A stretch of 64,000 bases of DNA from Cordylochernes scorpioides (GCA_030710605.1 CP092874.1:40000164-40064163); one strand, 5' to 3'; counted from the first letter of the stretch, positions 32,290 to 43,650 are shown. The notes: generated from the letters alone by a model not told the origin. Numbers and translations are program-made.

Positions 32290-34765
32290 GCGACTCTGCA
32301 TCGCTGAAGAATTTGATGGAAAATGTCAAGCTGGTCTTTAGTGAAACCACGCATTTCGAGGTCTATGAGGAAAACTTAGATCGTGTGCTTCGCCGCTGAG
32401 AAGATGGCAATGGCGTGGTCCTCGACGTCCACCACGAAGATCGAGGACTGCAGATCCAACGGCCGTCCAACGATGGAGAATGCCTTTTGGATAAGTAAGC
32501 CACGTCACCAATAGACACAGAACGGGCCAGTATCCAGTATAACGCCCGGGAGCCAGGCGACGCGATATCAGGACTCTCAGACGAACCTCATCAGCCTGCC
32601 TGAAATTTGACGATAGTGGCGGCATCGACTAGGTAGGCGTGCATATGGTGGAACACCGACTCCAGAACTAACAAGTTGGCCGATCACGCTCGCCCGACCA
32701 GGTATGGTCGTGTTGTCGTATGGTATGAAGACAATCTGTGGACAGCACTCTCCATGAGGCCCAGCAGGACTGATGTTGCATGGCTTGATGTGATTTCCCA
32801 GCCCAGTACCTTAAAGGACAAGTCGAATCACGAGATTCCCAGAGGAGGGTCGGCACGATCCCTCTGCGCTACAGTCCCTAACTTAAAGGAAGTTCACTCT
32901 TGCTCTCTTGACGCACGCCAAAATTTATCAAATATGGTTTTGATTTTTCTAACCTTCGTGGATGAGCAGGAGAATATCATCGGCGTGTGCCAGGATGTTT
33001 TTTCTTCCCAGAACTCTCTTCCAGGTGGCGCAGGAGGGAGTCAATGAAGATGGAGAAGAGGTCTGCACTCGAGGAACAACCCTGCCAAAGCCCTCTGAGC
33101 GTTCAAAACGGTCGGGATAAATAACCATCGACTTTGTTGGTCGCATCAGACTCTGAGCAGCTGGAGACCTTCTATAAAGGGTAGAAGCAGACCGATCAAG
33201 CGCATGAACTCTCGGTCCACTTTGTCAAAAGTGAACTATAGGTCGGTGGACGTGACTGCAAGCGGCGACTTGTTTTTGAAAGCAAAGACCCCTCGTCATA
33301 CAGGAACGCGATTTTCCAGAAACAACAGACATTTACCCGAAACGGGTACCTTTGGCATTCAGGCAAGAAGGTTGGCAGGTGGCGGCGCAGATGACCCAGA
33401 AGAACGCCGCTGACGCTTCTATAGACTGCTGTAGATAAAGATATTGGCAAGTAATGACTTAGATCCTGACCACCGTGGGATTTGAGGACGAGGTCGACGT
33501 TGCTTAGCTCCTCGATGTTTGGATTTGACAAGGACTTGATGAAAGACTCCCGCAAAGAAATCCTCGAAGCCTTTGACGATCTCGCAGGGTACTCTCTCCC
33601 AACCAGCCGCTCTCCCTTTGGCAGGCGGTGGGTAGCAGTTTCGACCTCACTCAAGGAGATATATTCTCAATGAAGCGGGTCACTGTCCTCCAGAGTTCCC
33701 TCCTGGAACCCAGCGATGGCCTCCGGACTGCAGGTAGAGCTGATGGAGCTTTCTTTGAAGGCTTTGAAGATGGTGCGTCTTAGATCATCTTCCTCAACAA
33801 GGTTACCCTGAGCGTCGAACGCGGTCGTCGGTCCCGAGCGATATAGTCTGAAGCGCAAGGCACGCCCAACCTCTGGCAGCGAAGGATAGTCGGCGTCTAA
33901 GGTCTCGATCGCAGGAACCGACTTTCTCTGGTGAGGTAATCTTCGTATTTAACTCAGGGAATGGAGAGGCAATTGATGCCTTCGACCGGGTGCAGCTTCA
34001 TTTCCCCCTATTCTTTTCATAAGTCTCCACGAGATATATTGCCAATATTCTGCGATGCTTCCCCAAGAAGCACTTCGATTCTCTCTACGACTGGCGTTGA
34101 GAGATGAAGTGCGAGACCGAAGGTGCAGATGGAGAAGGATGGCGCGGTGATCCGAATAGCGCCGAATAGCGGTACTTGAGAGTCCAATGACAGATAATGT
34201 GTCAAAAGAGCCCTGTTGGTATTAGGACTCGATATCTCCCGACGAGCAGCTTCTACCCAGCTTCTTTATCTGGAAACCCTTTTAAAAAGCGCTTGGCATT
34301 GAAGATGGTGCCGATGTCAGCGAAAGCGGCCAGGTGGAGGACCTCGGCTCCAGACCCGATGTCGCTTGAGGACTTCTCTGAGATATTGAAGTCGCCGTGG
34401 AACCACGCATCTCCTTTTATGGTTTCCTCTGCGGTTATCTATAGTTGAAAATACCGTTTTTCAGGAGTGTGGGAGAGGTGGCAGTTGATGACGCGGGTCT
34501 CGAGACCCTAGATGTTGATTTTGACGATGGCGATTTTGGCTGCCTACAGGACGCGGTGCCAGAGGACTGTGATTTCTGATGCTATGATCACTGCTAGGCC
34601 GGATCCCCTGGGAGTAGAAGTTGATGCGTAGACAGCGCTGTAGCCAAGGAAGAGATCTCGGACGTTGTTCCGACTCAGTACGCTCGCCTCTTGCACGAAC
34701 GCAACATCCACACTCTTTACGCAAGTGGCAGTGCCGTGAGACACGCCATTCAAAAGCTCATGGCA
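32290..34765 (-). pseudogene. Degenerate Tx1/L1-like LINE ORF2
   Basis: A GC-richer block stands out in AT-rich surroundings. On the minus strand it opens with an APE-type endonuclease: VDVAFVQEAS near 34715, SGLAVIIASEITVLW, then TRVINCHLSHTP and a GDFNIS loop. A non-LTR reverse transcriptase follows: GGQDLSHYLPISLSTAVYR, LPECQRYPFR, a TSTDL block, LWQGCSSSADLFSIF and AHADDILLLI near 32990. The catalytic YADD has become HADD. The frame changes many times and several stops interrupt it, so it is long dead. Base composition and motif style resemble the LINE at 37422-42653, but it is clearly a different family. The end near 32290 is set only by the composition change. Confidence 0.75.
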
Positions 34766-35587
34766 TAATCCTTTATTTGAGTCAAAAGGCGATCTATTTA
34801 ATATTTATATAAAAAGGATGTACCTAAATCTTTGAAATAAAAACATATTTTTTCTTTCACAGATCCAGGTAAGTCCTTTTTTATATAAATAATCCTTGAT
34901 GTGTGGTGCTGTTTGAAGGATAGTGATTTTATTGTAGCGGTTGCAAGTCTTGTCCTCTAAAAGTTCTATTGTTCTGACGAGCAGGATGTGCAGCACCTTA
35001 GCTTGCCCTTAAGTGATGGTTTCAGTAAGGGCAATCATGTGCATACTGTATATAATGGCATGGATTAAACTAGCTCTACTGATATTGTATATGTCCGGTA
35101 TACAAATTCGCAGTAGTTCACTAATTCAAACCAAAATTTCCATACATAGGTAAAAAAAATACGGGGAAGACGATAGGCTATTTAAAAAATATATATAAAT
35201 CAATTGTTAAAACTATATATTCAAATTATTCTACTTAGCTCACGAACAGCGCTCTCTATCAAGTACTAAAAGGTTTTAAATACGTTTGAAATCTAAATCT
35301 TCTCAATATTTTATTAATAATAGTTCGCTTAATAACACAAACGTTTAAAATACTTGATCTAAATCGAAATATTTATAGACGCTCGCTCGATTTGAAGATT
35401 TATATTTTTTCATTTTTAGATATAACTGCTCTAATTCGAAATATTTGGTATGTTTTATTTGTGTTCACTCTATTTCTATTTATTCAAAGTACTCGTATTA
35501 TAATTTCCATGTTTCAAAAACCTATTTCAAAAAGGTCGTTAGAAATATGTAAGGCCTGAAATAGTTTACATGCGAATATTTATGATG
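34766..35587. other. AT-rich spacer
   Basis: No gene recognised. A TACATAGGTAAAAAAAA.ACG...GATAGGCTATTT segment at about 35145-35215 recurs at about 35710-35780, so part of this spacer is a direct repeat about 570 bp apart flanking the tRNA-like relic. Confidence 0.5.
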
Positions 35588-35668
35588 CCAAGCGTAGCTT
35601 AATGGTTAGGTGTATGGCTTCGTATTACCACAACCTTAGTTCAAAACTTAGCCTGGGTGTTTTTTTTT
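35588..35668 (+). repeat. tRNA-like relic (tRNA pseudogene or SINE head)
   Basis: AAGCGTAGCTTAATGGTTAG has the form of a pol III A box within a D-arm, and AGTTCAAAACT fits a degenerate B box about 50 bp downstream, followed by a T-run that could terminate transcription. The acceptor stem does not close, so it is not a working tRNA. Confidence 0.4.
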
Positions 35669-35836
35669 TATATATATTGTTGAAGCAAAGTTATTTTTTT
35701 CAGTACCACAAATTTCCATACATAGGTAAAAAAAAAACGATGAAAACGATAGGCTATTTTAAATTATATATAAATTAAATATTAAAACTATATATTCAAA
35801 TTATTCTACTTAGCTAGGAATGCTCTAACTGTTGGG

Positions 35837-36016
35837 CCATTTTTCACCAAACGAACCCAACAATGATGTAAACATCCTATATCATATATTTGCAGTGCCT
35901 TGCCGAAGTCTTTGTTGTCCAGATGGAGGACCGGGACGAGCTTTGAGCTTTCTGTACTCCGAGGCCCACAGCAGTAATGGTGTACATAGTGTAAATATGT
36001 ACATTAAATAAGTCGA
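35837..36016. repeat. Repeat R, copy 1, left part
   Basis: This matches 62672-62826 in reverse complement with only a few differences (for example CCGGGACGAGC versus CTGGACGAGT). R is the ancestral repeat that was later split here by a mariner, a LINE and a Helitron. The remaining parts are at 37334-37421, 42654-42810 and 43516-43650. The inverse frame contains VPVLHLDNKDFGKALQIYD. R's class is unknown. Confidence 0.8.
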
Positions 36017-37333
36017 CACAGTGTGGCAAATAATTTTTAAGACTCGCGCTAGATAAAAGCCAATAGCAGAGCCAGTTATGAAATTGCGCATGCATATATA
36101 TATTCGAAGCCTTATCTAGCGCGTGGCTTTGTTTCAGCAATTTTGGTTAACTCTTTAAAACCATACAGGCGATTTTTGAAACGTAAAAATTTTTGTTCGT
36201 CGGAATTCTGAGATGAAACAGAGAGTGGTCATTAAATTTAATGCAAAACTTGGTAGAAGTGCATCGGAAACATATATTTTGATGAAGCAAGTTTATGGTA
36301 CGTTATGTTTGAGTAAATCAAATGTTTTCATTTGGCACAAACGTTTTTCGGATGCAAGAAATACGCTAGAAGATGATAAGCATACTGGACGACCAAGTTC
36401 TTCGAAGACACCAGAAAGTATAGAAAAAGTGCGAGAATTTGTTGCAAACAATCGCAGTGCATCCCTGAGAATGATGGCAGAGGTTTTACACATCAACAAA
36501 GAAACGATTCGAACCATTCTGCATGAAGATTTGGGTAGAACTAAAGTCTGTGTTAAATTTGTTCCACACACTTTAACGGGCGAGCAGAAATCATTGGGAA
36601 TTGCACATTGCAGGGACATCATTTCTGCCTATGAAAATGATTCAAACTTCCTGAAATCAATTGTTACGGGTAATGAAACATGGTGTTTTCAGTATGACCC
36701 AAAAACAAAGCGCCAAAGTGCCGAATGGAAGTCAAAAAACTCTCCACAATCCCAAAAAACGCGAAAAGTGCCATCAAAAATCAAAACAATGCTGATTACC
36801 TTTTTCGATAGTAGAGGTATTATCCACAAAGAATTTGTTCCCGCTGGACAAACCATTACTGGAGAGTATTATTTAAACGTTTTGAAAGTTTGATTGCCAG
36901 AATTCGTCGCATTCGTCCAGAATATCGCGATGAAGACAGTTGGTGTTTGCTGCATGATAATGCACCGAGTCACTCCTCACTCATTGTTCGTCGCTTTTTG
37001 GCCAAAAATAACGTCTGTGTGTTGAATCATCATCCGTACTCGCCTGATTTAACACCATGTGACTTTTATTTATTCCCAAAAAAATAAAATTGAAGTTAAA
37101 AGGTTGTGTTTTTTTTTAATGATATTCCGACCATCCAGACAGCTGCGACGAGCACTTTGGAGGCGATTTCTCAAAGTGGCCTGCAAGAGGCATTTAATTC
37201 CTTATTAAATCGTGGTAACATATGTATTGAATCCGGAGGGGATTATTTTGAATAAAAAAATAGTAGAAATTGAATTAGCTTGTTTCTGTTTTATTTTACA
37301 AACCCATTCTTAAAAATTATTTGCCACACTGTG
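36017..37333 (+). mobile_element. mariner element
   Basis: This 1.3-kb element has termini CACAGTGTGGCAAATAATTT and its inverted copy at 37333, followed by TA. On the left the TA has become GA. It interrupts repeat R; the uninterrupted R sequence in copy 2 lies near 55420-55450. The transposase inside is broken. Confidence 0.9.
36213..37255 (+). pseudogene. mariner transposase, broken
   Basis: The first frame (36213-36893) has the N-terminal helix-turn-helix region and the WVPHxL-like linker (FVPHTL). The first catalytic site reads TGNETWC where the family has GDETW, so the first metal-binding Asp is Asn. After a frameshift at about 36885 the second frame gives LLHDNAPSH (second Asp) and YSPDLTPCDFYLFP (third Asp, D34D type). 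Another shift in an A-run at about 37080 moves the C-terminus to a different frame, ending near 37255. One catalytic substitution and two frameshifts make it inactive. It resembles the transposase fused in vertebrate SETMAR only as a general mariner. Confidence 0.9.
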
Positions 37334-37421
37334 TATTTGTACCATACTTCATTCCTTTTCCTTATATATAGTGAAAGGTTAAAATCAAGATTTCTTAGGT
37401 TACCACACACACACACACACA
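37334..37421. repeat. Repeat R, copy 1, second part ending in (CA)n
   Basis: Host repeat between the mariner and the LINE. The segment GTACCATACTTCATTCC through a (CA)n tract at 37403-37421 matches the reverse complement of 55330-55445. Confidence 0.85.
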
Positions 37422-37481
37422 CTCGAGCGTGCGGCCGCGTTTTCGCGAGCTCCGCCGTTTTCGCCTCTGGAGTGTGTGTTG

Positions 37482-39132
37482 ATGGCAGTTAATATGCCGA
37501 ATTTGGTACTGGCGAATAGCCCGGGAACAGCTGATTCAGTGCCTGAAAGGCCCAGCTTTGTATCCCAAACTGGTGAGGAAAAATCGCCGAAAAACAACCT
37601 ACAGAAGAAAACTTCTGAAGAAACTTCTGAAAATCAAAAACATGCAAATTCGCCGGCAGGCGGCAAGCATGCAAATCCGGCCGCCGCGCGTGAAGCCACG
37701 ACGCCTACGACTGCTGCTGCTACCAGCGACAATCCAGCCTCGCTCAACTGGGCCGACAGCGAGATGGCTAACGTGGACGCCAACGACGGCAACACCGTTG
37801 TGAAGAGCAAGAAAAGGCGCCTCACTTCAACGCCGGAGCACGTCGCTAAGCAGCCTGGTAGGCCTGCTGAGAAGCCCAGCTCCCAGCAGCAGAAGCGGCC
37901 AACAGGGCCGAGGTCAATGCCGCCCCAGGAAATCAAGGCGACGCGCGCCAACATTGCCGCAGCCAGGGCGAGGCAAGCCACCACCAACCACGAGAACTAC
38001 ATCTTCGTGGAGCTATGCCCAGACATCCCGGACTACTCCTACCTCCGGGCAATGAGCAAGCTATTCGGGGGCCCAAGAAACATCACGCAGTTCCACAGAA
38101 TGAACGGCCACTACATCGTGGGCCTCGCGAACAAGGACATTGCGAACCGTCTGGTCGCGGACGGCCTGGAGATTGAGGGAACATCCCTCAAGGTCTTCCC
38201 CTTCCGCAAGAGGGCGGAGCGTATTGTCGTAGCCAACCTGCCCGGCTTTGTGGAGGACAACACCATCGTGGACGCCCTGAGCCAATACGGGAAAGTCACC
38301 TCCATCGCCCCCATCCTGGTCAAAATGGGGGAGTTCACCTTCACCGACGGCCGCCGGGAGGCGTTCATCCTGCTCCGCGAGGGCGTAAGGCTGGAGACAC
38401 TGCCCACCCGACTGACCATCCACTCCAAGGGAGACACCCTGTCGGCCTTCCTCTCCTTTGGAATCAAGTGTTCCAAATGCGGTAAACAGGGCCACCGCGG
38501 AGCCAACTGCCCAGCGCTCCCCAGACAAGGGAACGGCAACCCCAGGCAAGCAGCGTCTCCCACCGACGCAAGGCCCCCCCCCCCCCCTCCCTCCTCCTCA
38601 GCGACCAAGGAAGCCGGCACCTGCGCCCGCAACACCGGAGTCCCCTGTCCAACCGGCGAAGACTTCAACCGAGGCTCAGGCAATCCCCTCGGCACACCAG
38701 CCTGCCGAACAGATGGATCTCACCCACCCCGCCCCTGCTCCCCACCCTGCTCCCCTGGCTGCCCTGCGGCCCCCCGAGCCTCGCATCCCTCCGCTCGACC
38801 ACGAGATGTCGGTGGAGAAGCTGTCCTCACCTCCCGCCACGCCTGCCCGGGGAAAGGCCGCACTCGATCAGCTGCTGGAGCACCTCAAGAAGTCCCCTAA
38901 CCTCTCCATCGACTGGGACAAGTTGCCCGACCTAAACTGCGAGGAGGCTCAGAAGCTCCTCACCTCTGAGACCACCATGAAGTAGCGAGCGCCCACGCTG
39001 ACCGTGGCACAGGTCGCCGCCCTCAACAATTTGCACGATACCATCAAGGCCTTGTGCCCAGACTCCAACTCCACAATCCGCAAGACCCTCCAGAAGACCA
39101 GGAAGGTGCTGCGTGAAGGACGGCCCCAATGA
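37482..39132 (+). pseudogene. LINE ORF1 (RNA-binding gag-like protein)
   Basis: I start it at the ATG at 37482. It has a low-complexity basic N-terminus, then a globular region with YIFVELCPDIPDYSY, LKVFPFRKRAERIVVANLP and DGRREAFILL. A zinc knuckle CSKCGKQGHRGANC (CX2CX4HX4C) ends the globular part at about 38500. A C tract (38571-38588) causes a frameshift into the frame that continues to MSVEKLSSPPATPARGK and LLTSETTMK. An in-frame TAG at 38983-38985 then interrupts a 49-codon end that terminates at TGA 39130-39132, overlapping the ORF2 ATG. It is an RNP-forming partner of ORF2 in living relatives. Confidence 0.85.
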
Positions 39133-42100
39133 GTTACCGCGTCGCCACCATCAACGCGCGAGGGCTCGCCACTCGGGGAGGAGCCTTGCCCTTTGTCATC
39201 TCCTCAGGCAACATCACGTGGACATCGCGTTTGTCCAGGAGGCCAAGACCTCTGCCTCGGCTACAACGCTGTTATATTGGCCCATCCCGTAGCCATCTCG
39301 GGATCCGGACTCGCCTGCGTCTTCGGACCAAGCGTCGCCGTGCTACGACAGCGTGTCCTGTGGCCGGGCCACATTGCCTTGGCCGTCATCGATGTCCACG
39401 GCGAGGAGATGACCATCATCAACGCCCATCTGGCACACGACCCCCGCGAGCGGCTAGGGCAATTGGAGCTCCTGGCGGCAACTGCGATACAAGAGGGGGC
39501 CTGGGTCCTCGGGGATCTCAACATCAGGGAGCCTTCGTCGTCCTCCGCGGATATCCTCGCCGCTCTTCTGGACCAGGCTGCGCTGGTGGACGTAGCCACC
39601 CAGTTTGATGCCGCCCACCTGCCCACCAGAGTCGCTAGCCGCAGCGACCAAATTGAGAGCAGCCGCCTGGACCGGATCCTCGTCCCTGCTGGAGTCCTGG
39701 ATCGCGTCACCACCTACGCGACCAGCCACTACCACCTCTCTGACCACCACCTCGTGCTGCTCCAGGTGGGCCCGCCCGCCGTCTCCCCTCACCAGCATCG
39801 CTTGGCCGCGATGCTCCGCTCGGGCCTTGCCCTAGAACACCTGGCTGGCTACATCCGGGAGTTGGAGGAAGACCTTGCGCACGACGACGATGACGGGATC
39901 CTGTAGTGGGACAGGTGGACCACCATCAAGGCGGGGCTGTTAGCGGAGGCCAGATCCCTTCACGACCCGCGCCACGCTGCCAGCGACGGCTACGTCGTCA
40001 GAGAAAGAAGATACATCGCGGCGCAGCTCGAGGCCTCCTCCATCCGGGCCGACTACCCGTCGCTGCCGGACCTGGCGCGCGCGATCCATCTTCGACGCCC
40101 GGTCAGCGTCATCAGGGACGACGACGACAACGTCATCGAGGGCCCCGAGCTTCGGAGAAGGCGTACGCGATCTTCCAGCCCCGCTTCGCCCGTCCCACCA
40201 GCGACCCAGCTGCGGGAGCCGCCTTCATCGGCAACAGCATGATCATCCCCATCAGCGCGCTGGGCGAGGAAGACCCCCTCCACCGGCCCGAAATCTGCCC
40301 CAGCGAGATTGCCGCCGCCATCCGCCACCTCCCTCGCGGAAAGGCCCCCGGCTGGGACGGCTTACCATGCGAACTCCTCGCCGCCTTCGAGGACTTCTTC
40401 GCCGAAGCTCTGGCCCGAGTCTTCGCGGCTTCACGGCTCCGCGGAGCCCTGCCTCCGTCGACGCGGCGCAGCTCCATCTGCCTGGTGCCCAAGGCCCGCG
40501 GCGGTCGTGGCCTTGAGGGATACAGGCCCATCGCACTGCCCTCGGCCGACTACAGGGTGCTGGCTGCCATTCTCCACCGGCGCCTCAAGCCCCACCTACG
40601 AGCCCTAGTACCAGACTGCCAGACGTACGCCGTCCCCGGGAGGTCCCCGTCCTGGAACATCGCCAAGGTGACGGATGCTGTTGAGGAGGCAACCGCCATG
40701 GGCTCGCCGCTGGCCGTCATGGGCATCGACTTGGAGTCCGCCTTCGATTCCCTGGACCGCGGCTTCCTGGAGTCCCTGATGACGTCCCTCCGCCTCCCGC
40801 GGCCTTCATGGGCTGGATTAACATCTTGTACGCCGGGCCGGACGCAACGATCCGGGCTGGAGGCTTTCACACCACCGCCTTCCCCCTCCTCAACGGCCTA
40901 AGGCAGGGTTGCGCCGTGAGTGCCGCCCTCTTCAGCATCGCTACGGGGCCGCTGCTACGTCGCCTGGAGTTGACCCTCGGCGTGGGCAACGTCATCGCCT
41001 ACGCCGACGACATCGTCCTCCTTTTCCATCGCGACGAAGAATTCGAGCGGGTGGCGACCGTCCTCGAGGACTTCAAGCGGGCCTCCGGTATCGCCGTCAA
41101 CCTCGGGAAGAGCGCGGGCCTTTGGTGCGGAGCCTGGCGCAACCGCGGCGACTCCCCCCTCGGCGCCTCCTGGTCGACCACCTCCATCAGGGTCCTCGGG
41201 CTCGACATCGCCCCCAGAAGCTCCATAGCCCATTAGGAGCAGCATCTTCTCGCCCTCCTGGAGTCCGCCTGCCGCAGATGGACGCCCTTCACCTGCGGCC
41301 TATCCCTCGTCGGACGAGCTAGAGCGGCGAACTCGCTGGTGGGCTCCACCATCCAGCATCACCTGCACGGGTACCTGCCATCACCCCCGACCATCGCCAA
41401 ACTGCAGGCCAGACTAGCGAGGTTCGTCTGGGGGCCCGAGCACACAGCGTGGCTTCCCGCCGCCGTCATGACGAGGCTCGTTGCCATCGGAGGCCTCGGC
41501 CTCCTCGACCTGGCAACCCAACTCCAGCTCGCCTGCCTCAAGGGTGTGCAGGTCGCGCTCCGCGGAGGCAGGAACGGCTTCGACTGGCTGGTCGCCAGCA
41601 GCAGCGAGGCCTGGATCCGCCCTCCACCAGACGGCACGCGTCTCCAGCCCCGCCGTCTCCGGTTGCTGAAGCTGTGGGAGGAGGCCTCCAAGATCCTGAG
41701 CCTCAATCACCGGGCGGTCTCCACATCTCAGCTGCTGGACATCCCAATCATCGGCGGCTGCCGGTTCCTTCGCCCTCCCGACCTCCTGGCCCCAGCGCGC
41801 TGGCTCGGAGTCCGAGTCCGGGACTTTCTGGCCGAGGACCGTCACATCGCCCGCCCTACACGCTCCGCCCTGGCTGACGCCGCGACCCTGGGCGCCTTCT
41901 GTCGGAGGCTGACCTCCGAGAACGCCGTGGGCTTCGGGGGGGAGTCTCCATCTTCTTCATCATCTTCATTAGCTGCGGCTGTGGTGCTGCGCGGGACGGC
42001 CACGCCGTTCCTCAACGGCCTCACGACGCGCTCGGCCCGACGGGCCTTGGATCGTCCACGCCTCGCGGCCACGCCGATCTCCCGATTCCTGGCGAGATGG

Positions 42101-42547
42101 GCACCCACCATCAGCCCACTATCCAGGATCGACTGGGCCTCGCTCCGGCGCTGCGCCTTCTCGGGGCATGAGGCCGATGCCGCCTTCAAATTGGCCCTCC
42201 ACGCTCTACCCCATCCGGCCCATCCTGCCTCGGCCGTCCCCTCGTGTCCTGCCTGCGGGTCCGTCGACCGCTCCCTCGACAACCGCTACTGGAGCTGCTC
42301 TTCCATCAGGCCCCTCATCAGAGAGGCCTTCAACATCATCGGGCGGCCCCCTGACCTGCAGGCCTGGATCTTCGGCGGGTCCGGCCTTGAGGACGACGCC
42401 CTGACCATCCTGGCGTCGGCAAAGCTGCGCGTCTATCGCCACTTTGTCCAGGTTGGGCTCGGTGGAGTGGAGGACCCGCTCATCGCCTGGACGAGGACCC
42501 TCGTGCGCAGGGGATGCCTTCCTTCATCCTCCATCATCACTTTGTAA
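39129..42547 (+). pseudogene. LINE ORF2: APE endonuclease, reverse transcriptase, C-terminal domain
   Basis: The order is APE endonuclease (RVATINARGL, DIAFVQEAK in a shifted frame, INAHLAHDP, GDLNIRE, LDRILVP, SDHHLVLL), reverse transcriptase (GKAPGWDGLP, YRPIALPSADYRVLA, GIDLESAFDSLDR, NGLRQGCAVS, IAYADDIVLL), then a long C-terminal domain with RFVWGPE, LPIIGG-like PIIGGCRFL and a zinc motif CPACGS...YWSCSS. The catalytic YADD is intact. Damage includes frameshifts at about 39190-39260, 40145 and 40800, and in-frame TAG codons at 39904 and 41234. The last 402 codons (41339-42547) are open. It starts inside ORF1's stop (ATGA overlap). Confidence 0.88.
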
Positions 42548-42653
42548 AAATTATGTATTATATTTTTCATTCCTGTATATATTTCTCTTATTCTCTCTCG
42601 CTGAATTGTAAAATTGTCCAGATGACAATAAATATTTTTCAATTGTCAAATGT

Positions 42654-42810
42654 CACACACACACACGTTGAAATTCAATAAATATATTTAATAAATTAAA
42701 TATATTTTTGATAAATTAGTTATTTCAAAGATAACAATGGAATTTTAAAAAGAAATACTACATTAAATTTTTCAAGGAATCGTCTCTATTTTTTATTTTT
42801 TTATTATTAA
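42654..42810. repeat. Repeat R, copy 1, third part
   Basis: R resumes with the rest of the (CA)n and runs through TTGAAATTCAATAAATATAT to TTATTATTAA, matching 55190-55330 in reverse complement. It stops at the Helitron boundary. Confidence 0.85.
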
Positions 42811-43515
42811 CTAGCGGACGTACCCGGCTTCGCCTGGGTTTTACCCGAGTAAAAGTTTGTCTAACGAATCTCTCGATAAAGTGAACATTTTTTTCCCGGT
42901 CCCTTGAAAAATACTCGATAAGTTGAATAAAATCAATATTAATTGGTTCCCTCGGTAATTGGAAGTTAAAGGAATAGTATCTTGCCTTGGAATTGTATCA
43001 TTATTCTTGTTTGGATGTACCCGGCTTCGCCCGGGTTTTACCCGAGTAAAGGTTTGTTTAACGAATCTCTCGATAAAGTGAACATTTTTTCCCGGTCCCT
43101 TGAAAAATACTCGATAAGTTGAATAAAATCAATATTAATTGGTTCCCTCGGTAATTGGAAGTTAAAGGAATAGTATCTTGCCTTTGAATTGTATCATTAT
43201 TCTTGTCTCAAATAAATTGCCGTGTCATCCTGAATTTTGTCTTTCCTAATTTTCTACATTACAAAATCATCGTATCATCATGATAATATTTAGAGCAGAT
43301 TGTTGAATTATAACAGATAAATTAGAATATTTATCTTGATTATTTCTAGGCGAAAAGTTATTTCAAAAATTTTATTTGCTAGAAACCTTCCCAGTACTAT
43401 ACTAAATAACTTCCCAAAGTTTCATGGCGATCCAATGAGTGGTTTGGTCAGGCATAAAGGACAAACAAACAAACAAACAAACAGACACACATACATTCAT
43501 TTTTATATATATAGA
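42811..43515 (-). mobile_element. Non-autonomous Helitron with duplicated 3' end
   Basis: On the minus strand it runs from TCTATATATATAAAAATGAA (43515) to a CTAG end at 42814-42811. Near that end is the hairpin CCAGGCGAAGCCGGG, and the host T follows. Flanks are host A and T with no target duplication, and repeat R copy 2 shows the exact empty site (TAATTTAAATTCC). About 185 bp next to the 3' end is present twice (42830-43014 and 43015-43205), including two hairpins, as if a second 3' terminus had been captured. No protein is encoded. Confidence 0.88.
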
Positions 43516-43650
43516 TTTAAATTCTTTTTTATTTCCAAAGAATAAATTTTTATTTTATTTTCGAAATTATTCTACAAAAATATATATTTTACTCACTCTG
43601 TAAAAGAGATAAAAAATCTCTTTGGTCACGCGGGGATTTTTGAAAAAAGT
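43516..43650. repeat. Repeat R, copy 1, fourth part
   Basis: TTTAAATTC to CTTTGGTCACGCGGGG matches 55060-55190 in reverse complement. Similarity stops near 43640, which is probably one edge of R. Confidence 0.8.

Larger units (their letters stand above)
37422..42653 (+). mobile_element. Tx1-like LINE inserted in a (CA)n microsatellite
   Basis: A 5.2-kb GC-rich non-LTR retrotransposon carries a short 5' leader, ORF1 (37482-39132), ORF2 (39129-42547) and a 3' end at ATTTTTCAATTGTCAAATGT. There is no long poly(A). It is bounded on both sides by CA repeats (37403-37421 and 42654-42666). The same position in repeat R copy 2 carries an uninterrupted (TG)n at about 55331-55361. Motifs and ORF1 type resemble Tx1-clade LINEs; the R1-clade Mino family is known to target (AC)n, so the clade should be confirmed. 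The copy looks full length but both ORFs are broken. Confidence 0.85.

Noticed and set aside
32338..34724. Series of GC-rich frames on both strands that could suggest host exons
   Set aside because: Read together on the minus strand they give APE and RT motifs in LINE order with many breaks, so they are one dead LINE.
35588..35668. Functional tRNA gene
   Set aside because: A- and B-box-like motifs are present but the acceptor and T arms do not pair properly.
38061..38695. Long antisense frames opposite the LINE ORF1 (and many opposite ORF2)
   Set aside because: GC-rich codons on the sense strand create open antisense frames; only the sense frames carry zinc knuckle, APE and RT motifs.
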